Of a DNA stretch of 32,561 nt, positions 8,366-15,641 are shown in pieces. The notes beneath the pieces were generated by a model that was given only the letters and a program-made list of their open reading frames with translations, searched no databases and was not told the DNA's origin. The stretch comes from CAMLFJ01 sp040902305. Lineage in GTDB: Bacteria; Methylomirabilota; Methylomirabilia; Rokubacteriales; CSP1-6. The stretch is from contig JBBDXN010000052.1 in assembly GCA_040902305.1 (NCBI GenBank), forward strand, positions 1 to 32,561, given 5' to 3'. Positions within the stretch are counted from its first letter, which is position 1. Each line of letters starts with the position of its first letter. The position numbers and the translations under genes are program-made.

Positions 8366-9301
8366 ATGCCGACCACGCCCGTCCGTTATCCCGATCCCGC
8401 GGTGCAGATCCTCGACGAGAGCTTCGCCAAGTACCGCATCTTCAACGCGGCGGTGGAGCGTCTCGCCACCGGCTTCCGCTGGGCGGAGGGCCCGGTGTGG
8501 TTCGGCGACGGCCGCTACGTCCTGTGGAGCGACATCCCGAATGACCGGATCATGCGCTGGGACGAGGAAACCGGCACGCTCTCCGTTTTCCGGAAGCCCT
8601 CGAACTATTCGAACGGCAATACGCGCGATCGTCAGGGCCGGCTCGTCACCTGCGAGCACGACAGCCGGCGCGTGACCCGCACCGAGTACGACGGGGCGGT
8701 CACGGTGCTGATGGACTCGTTCGAGAGCAAGCGGCTCAACTCCCCGAACGACGTGGTGGTCAAGTCGGACGACAGCGTGTGGCTCACCGATCCGCCTTTC
8801 GGCGTGCTCGGCAACTACGAGGGCCACACCGCGAAGGTCGAGCTGCCCACCAACGTGTACCGCCTCGACCCCCGGAGCGGCAGGGCCACCGTGGCGACCG
8901 GCGACGTCCCGCGCCCCAACGGCCTCTGCTTCTCCCCCGACGAGAGCCGGCTCTACGTGGTGGTGTCGGGGGCGATGCCGCGCGAGATCCGCGTGTTCGA
9001 CGTGGTCGCGGGGGGCACCGCGCTCGCCAGCGGCCGCGTCTTCATCAACGCGGGCGCGGGCATCCCGGACGGCCTGCGGTGCGACACCGACGGCAACCTC
9101 TGGTGCGGCTGGGGCGGCGGCGAAGGGCTCGACGGCGTCGCGATCTACAATCCCGACGCCAAGCTCATCGGCCGCATCCTGCTGCCGGAGCGCTGCGCGA
9201 ACCTGTGCTTCGGCGGGGCCAAGCGCAACCGGCTCTTCCTCGTCGCGAGCCAGTCGCTCTACTCGATCTTCGTCAATACCCAGGGCGTGGCCGGCGGCTG
9301 A
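8366..9301 (+). CDS. SMP-30/gluconolactonase family protein
   Basis: A 311-aa six-bladed beta-propeller protein. GFRWAEGPVWFGDGRYVLWSDIPNDRIMRW supplies the first metal-binding Glu. LNSPNDVVVKSDDSVWLTDPPFG supplies the Asn, and AGIPDGLRCDTDGNLWCGWGGG the catalytic Asp region. RPNGLCFSPDESRLYV is the other hallmark strand. Members hydrolyse sugar lactones or organophosphate-like esters using Ca2+ or Zn2+. I prefer the ATG at 8366, preceded by GGAGG, over a GTG at 8342 in the same frame with no ribosome site. The MFS gene begins 11 bases after the stop. With that transporter, an oxidoreductase and the nearby enolase-family enzyme, a sugar-acid pathway is plausible but inferred. Confidence 0.9.
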   Translation: MPTTPVRYPDPAVQILDESFAKYRIFNAAVERLATGFRWAEGPVWFGDGRYVLWSDIPNDRIMRWDEETGTLSVFRKPSNYSNGNTRDRQGRLVTCEHDSRRVTRTEYDGAVTVLMDSFESKRLNSPNDVVVKSDDSVWLTDPPFGVLGNYEGHTAKVELPTNVYRLDPRSGRATVATGDVPRPNGLCFSPDESRLYVVVSGAMPREIRVFDVVAGGTALASGRVFINAGAGIPDGLRCDTDGNLWCGWGGGEGLDGVAIYNPDAKLIGRILLPERCANLCFGGAKRNRLFLVASQSLYSIFVNTQGVAGG

Positions 9302-9312
9302 TCGGCCGCCCG

Positions 9313-10521
9313 ATGGCGCTCCCCACCGGCCTCCGGGCGTTCCGCCACGCCGATTTCCGGCGGTTCTTCGCGGCCCAGTTCGTGGCCCAGGTCGGCGCCT
9401 GGATGCAGACGGTGGCCCAGTCCTGGCTGGTGCTCCAGCTCACCTCGTCCCCGCTGCTGCTGGGCCTGATCGGCACGCTCCAGTTCGCGCCGATCCTGCT
9501 CTTCTCGATCGTGTCGGGCGCGATCGCCGATCGGGTGCGCAAGCGCCGGCTGCTCCTCGTGACCCAGTCCGTGCTGGGCGGCCAGGCCCTCGTGCTCGGC
9601 GCCCTGGTCTACGGAGGCCGCGTGGAGTACTGGCACGTGGCGGTGCTCGCCACCGGGGTCGGGCTCGCCAGCGTGCTCGACGGGCCGGCCCGCCAGTCCT
9701 TCGTGGCCGAGATGGTCGGCCGCGCCGACCTGGGCAGCGCGATCTCGCTCAACTCGGCCTGCTTCAACGCGGCCCGCATCGTGGGGCCGAGCATCGGGGG
9801 CGTGATCATCGGCCGCTACGGGATCGCGCCCGCGTTCGTGCTCAACGCGCTGGGCTTCGCCATCGCGATCGTGATGATGCTCACCCTGCGGGCCCGCGGG
9901 CTCCCGCAGCCGCGCTCCGGCCAGGGCGTGGCCCAGGAGATCCTCGTCGGCATCCGCTATGTCTGGCGGACTCGCGAGATGCGGCTGGCGCTCGGGCTCA
10001 CCTTCATGGTGAGCCTCTGCGTGTTCAACTTCACGGTCTACGTCCCGCTGGTGGTGCGCGCCGTGCTGGGCCTGGGCGCGGAGGGCTTCGGCTTCCTCAT
10101 GGCCGCGCTCGGGGTGGGCGCGGTGAGCGGGGCGCTCACCCTCGGCACGCTCGGCCCCCGGCGGCCCCCGCGCCCGCTGATGTTCACGGCGGCCGCGCTG
10201 GCCTGCGGTGGGCTCATCGGCCTGGCGCTCGTGCGCGCGTTCTGGCCCGCGGTGGCGGTGCTGTTCGTCACCGGCTTCTTCGGCATCATCGCGGTGGTCT
10301 CCTGTAACACCACGATGCAGCTCGCGGCCCCCGACGCGCTGCGCGGGCGGGTCATGAGCATCTACACGCTGATCTGGGGCGGGGTGTTTCCGATCGGCGC
10401 GTTCATGGTGGGCGCGATGTCCGAGCGGTGGGGCGTCCAGCGCGCGCTCATGACCAATGGAAGCCTCGGGCTGGCCGGGATCGCGGCGCTGCTCGGCTGG
10501 TGGCGGCTGCGAGCCCGCTGA
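9313..10521 (+). CDS. MFS transporter, MFS_3 / enterobactin-exporter-like
   Basis: A 402-aa membrane protein with about 12 hydrophobic segments. It begins LRAFRHADFRRFFAAQFVAQVGAWMQTVAQSWLVLQLT, the typical opening of the MFS_3 group (EntS-like and related exporters). The loop 2-3 motif reads GAIADRVRKRRLLL. VLDGPARQSFVAEMVG and LNSACFNAARIVGPSIGGVIIG are the conserved helix 4-5 segments. The late segment APDALRGRVMSIYTLIWGGVFPIGAFMVG is also group-specific. It probably exports a small molecule by proton antiport; the cargo is unknown. It is 11 bases from SMP-30 and 23 from the next gene, so all three are probably cotranscribed. Confidence 0.9.
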   Translation: MALPTGLRAFRHADFRRFFAAQFVAQVGAWMQTVAQSWLVLQLTSSPLLLGLIGTLQFAPILLFSIVSGAIADRVRKRRLLLVTQSVLGGQALVLGALVYGGRVEYWHVAVLATGVGLASVLDGPARQSFVAEMVGRADLGSAISLNSACFNAARIVGPSIGGVIIGRYGIAPAFVLNALGFAIAIVMMLTLRARGLPQPRSGQGVAQEILVGIRYVWRTREMRLALGLTFMVSLCVFNFTVYVPLVVRAVLGLGAEGFGFLMAALGVGAVSGALTLGTLGPRRPPRPLMFTAAALACGGLIGLALVRAFWPAVAVLFVTGFFGIIAVVSCNTTMQLAAPDALRGRVMSIYTLIWGGVFPIGAFMVGAMSERWGVQRALMTNGSLGLAGIAALLGWWRLRAR

Positions 10522-10544
10522 ACGCCGGGAGCAGGGGGATCGCG

Positions 10545-11726
10545 ATGGGGTCACGACCGAGAGTGCGGGTGGGCATCGTGGGCGCGGGCTTCGTCGCCCA
10601 CATCCATGGCCTGGCGTATCGCCACGTGCGCGGGGTGGACGTCGAGCTCGCCTGCGTGACCGCCGCGCGCCCGGAGCGGGCGGCGGCCTATGCGCGCCAG
10701 TTCGGGGTGGCGCGCGCCGTCGCCGACTTCCGGGCGGTGCTCGCCGACCCGGAGGTGGACCTGGTGGATCTCTGCGTGCCGTCGCATCACCACGCGTCGA
10801 TGGCGATCGAGGCCGCCCGCGCGGGCAAGCACGTGATCGTGGAAAAGCCGCTCACCGGCTTCTTCGGCCCGCCCGACACGCCGCGCGAGGAGATGCTGCG
10901 GACCGCGTTGGGCGCCGCCGATCAGGTACTGGGCGCGTGCGCGGCCGCCCGCGTCCGCCTCTGCTACGCGGAGAACTGGGTGTACGCGCCCCCGATCCAG
11001 AAGGCGCGCCGGCTGCTCGCCGCCTCGGGCGGGCCGATCTTGAGATTGGTCGGCGAGGAGAGCCACTCGGGCACGCACGCGCCGATCAACAAGCGCTGGG
11101 TCACCGGCGGCGGCGGCTCGCTGATCGGCAAGGCCTGCCACCCGCTCGGCGCCGCGCTCTACCTGAAGGCCGACGAGGGGATGCGTCTGCGCGGCGCGCC
11201 GGTCCGGCCCATCTCGGTCATGGCGGAGACCGCCCAGCTCGCGGATACTGCGACCTTCCGGGCGGCGTCGCCGCGCTACCTCAACACGGTCGAGGGCGCC
11301 GACGTGGAGGACTGGGGCACCATGCTGATCACCTTCGACGACGGCACGGTGGCGGTGATCTCAGCGGCCGACACGGTGCTGGGCGGCATCCGCAACCAGA
11401 TGGCGATCTACGGGGCCAAGGCGGTGGTGCTCTGTAATATCAATCCCAACGACCTCGTGCGGGCCTACGCGCCCGACGCCTCGGTATTCGGCGACGAGTA
11501 CATCGTGGAGAAGATCGAGACCAAGGCGGGCTGGACGTCGCCGCAGCCCGACGAGGAGTGGACGACCGGCTACCCGCAGGAGATCCAGGACTTCGTGGAG
11601 TGCGTGGCCATCGGCCGCGAGCCGCTCTCCGGCGGCCCGCTCGCCCGCGACGTGACCGCGGTCATCTACGGCGCCTACCTCTCCGCCCACGCCGGCCGCC
11701 GCATCGACCTCCGCCCCCACCTCTGA
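10545..11726 (+). CDS. Gfo/Idh/MocA-family NAD(P)-dependent oxidoreductase
   Basis: A 393-aa protein. An AGGGGG ribosome site precedes the ATG at 10545. The Rossmann fold has VRVGIVGAGFVAHIHGLAYR (G-x-G-x-x-A/G, residues about 7-26). VDLVDLCVPSHHHASMAIEAARAGKHVIVEKPLTG is the diagnostic segment with the catalytic EKP lysine. A C-terminal alpha/beta substrate domain follows from about residue 160. Family members oxidise or reduce sugars, inositols and sugar acids. Residues 118-135 (FFGPPDTPREEMLRTALG) are a family-variable insertion. The stop TGA sits directly against the inverted-repeat element at 11727, with no trailing sequence. Substrate unknown. Confidence 0.9.
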   Translation: MGSRPRVRVGIVGAGFVAHIHGLAYRHVRGVDVELACVTAARPERAAAYARQFGVARAVADFRAVLADPEVDLVDLCVPSHHHASMAIEAARAGKHVIVEKPLTGFFGPPDTPREEMLRTALGAADQVLGACAAARVRLCYAENWVYAPPIQKARRLLAASGGPILRLVGEESHSGTHAPINKRWVTGGGGSLIGKACHPLGAALYLKADEGMRLRGAPVRPISVMAETAQLADTATFRAASPRYLNTVEGADVEDWGTMLITFDDGTVAVISAADTVLGGIRNQMAIYGAKAVVLCNINPNDLVRAYAPDASVFGDEYIVEKIETKAGWTSPQPDEEWTTGYPQEIQDFVECVAIGREPLSGGPLARDVTAVIYGAYLSAHAGRRIDLRPHL

Positions 11727-11752
11727 TGGGGTCAGGTCTTACATTCCGACAT
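11727..11752 (+). repeat. Left end of inverted-repeat element 1
   Basis: GGGGTCAGGTCTTACATTCC followed by GACAT, immediately after the Gfo/Idh stop codon. The opposite orientation appears across the gap at 11763-11779, and both orientations recur around the gap at 24772. The four ends agree over every visible base, so these are terminal inverted repeats of a multicopy element. Confidence 0.85.
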
Positions 11753-11762
11753 NNNNNNNNNN
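11753..11762. other. Assembly gap 1 (10 N)
   Basis: Ten Ns, a placeholder length. It lies between the two arms of an inverted repeat, so the interior of a repeated element was probably not assembled. True size and contents are unknown. Confidence 0.95.
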
Positions 11763-11779
11763 ATGTAAGACCTGACCCC
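11763..11779 (-). repeat. Right end of inverted-repeat element 1
   Basis: ATGTAAGACCTGACCCC, the reverse complement of the first 17 bases of the left end. The next gene starts 16 bases beyond it, so any original upstream region of that gene has been displaced or is supplied by the element. Confidence 0.85.
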
Positions 11780-11781
11780 GG

Positions 11782-11787
11782 TAGAAT
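11782..11787 (+). promoter_or_regulatory. Candidate -10 element (TAGAAT) before the CNB gene
   Basis: TAGAAT lies 8 bases before the ATG at 11796 and 2 bases outside the repeat. A -35 would fall at the edge of the assembly gap. The arrangement would give a leaderless or near-leaderless transcript. Confidence 0.35.
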
Positions 11788-11795
11788 GGCGCCCC

Positions 11796-12287
11796 ATGGA
11801 GCTGACGAAGAGCGGTTATCGGCACATCCTCGCGCGCTCGGTCGCCTTCGAGTGTCTCTCGACCGCTGCGCTCGATCACATCATCGCGCGCGGGCTCCTC
11901 ATCGAGATGGCGCCCGGCGAGATGGTCCTCGCCGAGGGCACGCGCGGTCCCGGGCTCTACGTGGTGCTGGAAGGCCTCGTGGAGATCTTCCTGCCCGACG
12001 GCGCGACCGGCGGCGCGCGGCGGCCGACCGAGGTGCATCTGAACACGATGGGGCCCGGGCGCTGCCTCGGCGAGTATTCGCTGATCGACGAGCACTCGAC
12101 CTCGGCGGCGGCGCGCGCCATGGCGGGGGCCAAGCTCTTCTTCCTCTCGCGCGAGGAGTTTCGCCGCATCGCGGAAGGCGACCCCCGCGTCGGCAAGGTG
12201 ATCTACCTGAACCTGCTCCGCTTCCTGATCACCCGGTTGCGGGCGAAGGACGAGGAGCTGGATCTGTTCATGATGGGCTCGCTCTGA
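11796..12287 (+). CDS. Stand-alone cyclic nucleotide-binding domain protein
   Basis: A 163-aa protein consisting of one cNMP-binding (CRP-like) beta-roll and its terminal helices. LIEMAPGEMVLAEGTRGPGLYVVLEGLVEIF (about 33-63) is the first half. GPGRCLGEYSLIDEHSTSAAARAM (about 86-109) is the phosphate-binding cassette region; here the usual G-E-x-x-L followed by R-(S/T)-A is only partly kept (GEYSLIDEHSTSAAAR). No helix-turn-helix follows, so it is not a CRP/FNR regulator. It may be a sensor or regulatory subunit acting through protein contact. No ribosome site is seen; a TAGAAT box lies 8 bases before the ATG. Its stop overlaps the SIMPL gene start (TGATG). Confidence 0.85.
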   Translation: MELTKSGYRHILARSVAFECLSTAALDHIIARGLLIEMAPGEMVLAEGTRGPGLYVVLEGLVEIFLPDGATGGARRPTEVHLNTMGPGRCLGEYSLIDEHSTSAAARAMAGAKLFFLSREEFRRIAEGDPRVGKVIYLNLLRFLITRLRAKDEELDLFMMGSL

Positions 12288-13015
12288 TGACTCGCGCCGG
12301 CCTCGCCGTCGTGCTGCCCCTCGCGCTCGCGGTGTCCGCGTGCGCGCCCATGGGCCGCGGTCACCATCAGGGCATGCACGCCATGCACCACCCGCAGACC
12401 TCCACGGTCACGGTGGTCGGGCTGGGTACGGTGTCGGCCGCGCCGGACATGGCCGAGATCACCACCGGCGTGGTGACGCAGGCCCCCACCGCGGCCCAGG
12501 CGCTCGCCGCCAACAGCCAGGCCATGGAGCGGCTGCTCCAGTCCCTGGGCGGTCTCGGCATCGCCGCGCGGGATATCCAGACCACGAGCATCACCGTGTC
12601 GCCCCTCCGCCGGCAGGGCCGCGACGGCCAGCCGCCCGAGATCACCGGCTACGAGGTCACCAACCAGGTGCGGGTGAAGGTGCGCGACCTCTCCCGCCTC
12701 GGCCGCGTGCTGGACCAGCAGGTGGGGCAGGGTGCCAACCTGGTCTACGGGATCCACTTCGGCCGGCAGGAGCCGGTGCCGCTGCTCGACGAGGCGCGCA
12801 AGCGGGCGATGGCCGATGCGCGCCGCAAGGCGGAGCTGTACGCGGCCGCCGCCTCCCTGAAGGTCGGCCGCGTGCTGGCGGTGCAGGAAGCGGGCGCGGC
12901 CACGCCACGCCCGGAGATGGCCCCGCGCATGACGATGTCGGCCGCGGTCCCGGTGGCGCCGGGCGAGCAGGAGATCCACGCGTCGGTGACCGTGACGTTC
13001 ACTCTCGAGCCGTGA
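12287..13015 (+). CDS. SIMPL-domain (DUF541) lipoprotein
   Basis: A 242-aa exported protein. The signal peptide ends in LALAVSAC, a good lipobox, with Cys19 as the probable lipidated residue, followed by a Met/His-rich stretch (about 22-36) that could bind metal. The remainder is a SIMPL/DUF541 domain: VTVVGLGTVSAAPDMAEITTGVVTQAPTAAQALAANS, then GLGIAARDIQTTSITVSPL, GYEVTNQVRVKVRDLSRLGRVLD and DEARKRAMADARRKAELYA. SIMPL proteins are periplasmic or surface oligomers, some forming ring assemblies; their function is poorly understood. The start overlaps the upstream stop by one base (TGATG), so it is probably translated together with the cyclic-nucleotide-binding protein. Confidence 0.9.
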   Translation: MTRAGLAVVLPLALAVSACAPMGRGHHQGMHAMHHPQTSTVTVVGLGTVSAAPDMAEITTGVVTQAPTAAQALAANSQAMERLLQSLGGLGIAARDIQTTSITVSPLRRQGRDGQPPEITGYEVTNQVRVKVRDLSRLGRVLDQQVGQGANLVYGIHFGRQEPVPLLDEARKRAMADARRKAELYAAAASLKVGRVLAVQEAGAATPRPEMAPRMTMSAAVPVAPGEQEIHASVTVTFTLEP

Positions 13016-13045
13016 GGACGTGACAGTCCTTGAGCCGCTAACCCA

Positions 13046-14497
13046 ATGACCGATCTCCATTTCCGCAGCGCCAAGCAGCTCGCGCACGATATCCGCCGCG
13101 GCAAGATCGGCTGCCTCGAGGCGCTCGACGCCTATCTGGCGCGCGTGGACCGCCACAACCCGCGGCTCAACGCCGCCGCCGCCCGCGCGGGGGGGGGGGC
13201 GCGCCGCCGCGCCCGGCAGGCCGACGCCGCGCTCAGGAAGAAGAAGGTCTGGGGCCCGTTGCACGGCGTGCCCATGACCATCAAGGAGTCGTACGACGTC
13301 GTCGGGATGCCGACCACGTGGGGGCTCCCCGAGCTGAAGGACAACCATCCCGTGCGGAACGCGCTCGCGGTGGACCGGCTCCTCGCCGCGGGCGTGGTGC
13401 TGTTCGGCAAGACCAACGTGCCGGCCTGGCTGGCCGACTGGCAGAGCTTCAATGCGGTCTACGGCACCACCAACAATCCCTGGGACCTCTCCCGCACGCC
13501 CGGCGGCTCCTCGGGCGGCTCGGCCGCCGCGCTGGCCGCGGGCCTCACCGGGTTCGAGGCGGGCAGCGACATCGGCTCGTCCCTGCGCAATCCCGCGCAC
13601 TACTGCGGCGTCTACGCCCACAAGCCCACCTTCGGGATCGTGCCGCCGCGCGGCCAGGCGCTGCCCGGGCGCGTGGCCCAGGGCGACATCTCGGTGATCG
13701 GGCCGATGGGCCGGAGCGCGGAAGACCTGGCGCTGGGGCTCTCGGTGATGGCGGGCGCCGACGAGGTCGACGGCGCGGGCTGGCGCCTCGAGCTGCCCGC
13801 CCCCCGCCAGAAGACGCTGCGCGACTTCAAGGTGGCGGTGATGCTGACCGATCCGGTCTCCGAGGTCGACGACGAGGTGCAAGCGCGCCTGCAGGCCCTC
13901 GCCGAGTTCCTCGCGAAGAAGAAGGCGAAGGTGAGCGACACCGCGCGGCCGGCCATCGACACCGCGGAGGCCCAGCGCCTCTACGTCTTCCTGCTGCGCG
14001 GGGCCACCGCGGGCCGGCAGACCCCCGAGCAGTTCCGGCAGAACGTGGAGATCGCGCGCGGGCTCGGTCCGGACGACGAGAGTTACTACGCGCGGATGGT
14101 GCGCGCCAGCACCGCCTCGCACCGCGACTGGCTGGCCGTCAACGAGGCGCGCCACCAGATGCGCTGGCGCTGGGCCGAGTTCTTCCGGGAGTACGACCTG
14201 CTGCTCTGCCCGGTCGCGGCGGGTGTCGCCTTCCCGCACGACCACGAGGGCGAGCGCCACGAGCGGACCATCATTGTCAACCGCCGCCGGGTGCCCACGA
14301 CCGATCAGCTCTTCTGGGCCGGCTACTCCGGCATGGCGTTCCTGCCCTCCACCGCGGCGCCGTGCGGCTTCTCGCGCGCGGGGCTTCCCATCGGGGTGCA
14401 GATCGTGGGGCCCCAGTACGGCGACCGCACCTGCATCGAGCTCGCGCGGCTGCTCGAGCGCGAGTTCCAGGGCTTCGTTCCCCCGCCGGGCTACTGA
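13046..14497 (+). CDS. Amidase-signature family amidase
   Basis: A 483-aa enzyme. The Ser-cisSer-Lys triad is visible: Lys80 in GVPMTIKES, cis-Ser in RTPGGSSGGSAAALAAG (Ser155/156), and nucleophile Ser179 in GSDIGSSLRNPAHYCGVYAHKPT. These enzymes hydrolyse amides or aryl esters in the cytoplasm. The C-terminal segment GYSGMAFLPSTAAPCGFSRAGLPIGVQIVGPQYGDRT is also typical. Residues 49-52 are encoded by a run of 11 G (13189-13199) in the N-terminal helical region; the frame is consistent on both sides, so the gene reads through. There is no clear ribosome site. The substrate is unknown; glutamyl-tRNA amidotransferase subunit A is unlikely because GatB/GatC are absent and the sequence is of the general amidase type. 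Confidence 0.92.
   Translation: MTDLHFRSAKQLAHDIRRGKIGCLEALDAYLARVDRHNPRLNAAAARAGGGARRRARQADAALRKKKVWGPLHGVPMTIKESYDVVGMPTTWGLPELKDNHPVRNALAVDRLLAAGVVLFGKTNVPAWLADWQSFNAVYGTTNNPWDLSRTPGGSSGGSAAALAAGLTGFEAGSDIGSSLRNPAHYCGVYAHKPTFGIVPPRGQALPGRVAQGDISVIGPMGRSAEDLALGLSVMAGADEVDGAGWRLELPAPRQKTLRDFKVAVMLTDPVSEVDDEVQARLQALAEFLAKKKAKVSDTARPAIDTAEAQRLYVFLLRGATAGRQTPEQFRQNVEIARGLGPDDESYYARMVRASTASHRDWLAVNEARHQMRWRWAEFFREYDLLLCPVAAGVAFPHDHEGERHERTIIVNRRRVPTTDQLFWAGYSGMAFLPSTAAPCGFSRAGLPIGVQIVGPQYGDRTCIELARLLEREFQGFVPPPGY
13189..13199. repeat. Homopolymer tract of 11 G inside the amidase gene
   Basis: Eleven consecutive G within codons 48-52. The coding frame is correct at this length. Such tracts slip during replication and sequencing, so it could be a variable site or carry a length error of a multiple of three. 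Confidence 0.7.
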
Positions 14498-14506
14498 GGA
14501 GGATCC

Positions 14507-15382
14507 ATGGCGAAATCCGTGGCGAAGCGACGCGTAGTCGTGACGGGGGCGGCGGGCTACGTCGCCCAGCGGATGCTGCCGGAGCTGCAGGAGCGCTGGG
14601 ACCTCGTGCTGCTCGACGTGCGACCGACCACGCGCGACGGCAAGGTGGTGCGCGGGCTGATCGTGGCCGACCTGACGCGACCCGATCGCAACGAGTACCG
14701 GCCGCACTTCCGCGGGGCGGACGCGGTCATCCACTGCGGCTTCGTGAGCGCGCCCAACCTCGACGCCACCACCTGGCAGGACAACGGCGACGCCAAGTTC
14801 TGGGCCGAGCACACCAACGTGGCGCTCGCCTACAACGTCTGCCGGGTGGCGCTCGAGGAGGGCGTGCGGCGGGTGGTGGTGTGTAGCTCCAACCACGCGG
14901 CCGACTACTACGAGCGGCTCGTCTGGGACGGCCGCCTCGACATGGTGACGCCGGAGATGCCGCCCCGCTCGGACAACTGGTACGGCTGGGCCAAGGCGGC
15001 CTACGAGCTGCTGGGCTTCGTCTTCGCCACCGGCAAGGTGGACGGCCGAAAGCTCGAGATCGTGCAGTGGCGCATCGGAGGCCCGCGCGACGACGACATC
15101 GATCACGTCAAGGCGGGCGACGTCAAGGTCATGCACCGCGCCCTCGGGGCCTATCTCTCCCGGCGCGACCAGGTGCAGCAGGCGGTGCGCATGATCGAGA
15201 CCGAGGACATCCGCGACGAGCACGGGGTGCCGTTTCTCATCGTCTACGGCATCAGCGGCAACACCCACCGCTTCTGGTCCATCGCGAACGCGCGGGTGAA
15301 GCTCGGCTACGCGCCGGAGGACGACAGCCAGGTGAACTTCGCCGACAAGATCGCGGCCATCGCCCGCGCCGCGAAGAGGTGA
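14507..15382 (+). CDS. NAD-dependent epimerase/dehydratase-like extended SDR
   Basis: A 291-aa protein with a strong AGGAGGA ribosome site before the ATG. The N-terminus RRVVVTGAAGYVAQRMLPEL is a Rossmann motif of the extended SDR type (T-G-A-x-G-x-x-A). DLTRPDRNEYRPHFRGADAVIHCGF gives the cofactor-binding Asp and the H-C-G loop. VRRVVVCSSNHAADYYE supplies the Ser of the triad, and NWYGWAKAAYELLG the Tyr-x-x-x-Lys pair. Family members (hexuronate dehydrogenases, nucleotide-sugar epimerases) act on sugars or sugar acids. Relatives of uronate dehydrogenase share the SSNHAxxYY pattern, a specific but unproven possibility. The 64-aa gene starts 5 bases after the stop. Confidence 0.88.
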   Translation: MAKSVAKRRVVVTGAAGYVAQRMLPELQERWDLVLLDVRPTTRDGKVVRGLIVADLTRPDRNEYRPHFRGADAVIHCGFVSAPNLDATTWQDNGDAKFWAEHTNVALAYNVCRVALEEGVRRVVVCSSNHAADYYERLVWDGRLDMVTPEMPPRSDNWYGWAKAAYELLGFVFATGKVDGRKLEIVQWRIGGPRDDDIDHVKAGDVKVMHRALGAYLSRRDQVQQAVRMIETEDIRDEHGVPFLIVYGISGNTHRFWSIANARVKLGYAPEDDSQVNFADKIAAIARAAKR

Positions 15383-15387
15383 GCGTG

Positions 15388-15582
15388 ATGCACGCGGAAG
15401 AGGAGCTGAAGACCCTGGAGCACATGCTGCTCTCCTACCGGGAGACCTTGAAGGAGGTGAACCGGCTGGGGGGCGACGGGATGGTCACGGTGCGAGAGGA
15501 GTGGCTCCTGCGCATCAAGGAGCTGGAGCTGCAGCGCGAGCATCTCAGCCACGTCGTGCGCAAGAACCGCCGCATCGGCTAG
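15388..15582 (+). CDS. Small coiled-coil protein (64 aa), function unknown
   Basis: A short reading frame beginning ATG at 15388, 5 bases after the epimerase stop, with an AAGAGGTGAG ribosome-site-like sequence overlapping that stop. It encodes a highly charged, mainly helical protein. EEELKTLEHMLLSYRETLKE and LLRIKELELQREHLSHVV have heptad-like leucines, so a helical hairpin or dimer is likely. A Gly-rich turn (GGDG) separates them. There is no signal peptide or membrane segment. I recognise no family. The tight spacing and coding character support a real gene. The CCCTCTCC-type hairpin repeat follows. Confidence 0.65.
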   Translation: MHAEEELKTLEHMLLSYRETLKEVNRLGGDGMVTVREEWLLRIKELELQREHLSHVVRKNRRIG

Positions 15583-15588
15583 GGCGGG

Positions 15589-15637
15589 ATATCTCCCTCC
15601 CCCCCGCCGAGGGGAGAGGGCAGGGTGAGGGGGAGAT
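15589..15637. repeat. CCCTCTCC-type dispersed hairpin repeat
   Basis: The sequence starts ATCTCCCTCCCCCC and ends AGGGTGAGGGGGAGAT, so the ends are inverted repeats, with GAGGGGAGAGGGCAGG in the middle. Short purine/pyrimidine hairpins of this style are common intergenic repeats in GC-rich bacteria. It fills nearly all of the spacer before the PhzF GTG start and would occupy its ribosome-binding region. Confidence 0.7.
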
Positions 15638-15641
15638 TCGA

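Noticed and set aside
12203..15268. Antisense open frame of about 1020 codons
   Set aside because: It covers the SIMPL, amidase and SDR genes, which have clear motifs on the plus strand; composition is His/Arg/Ala-rich shadow sequence.
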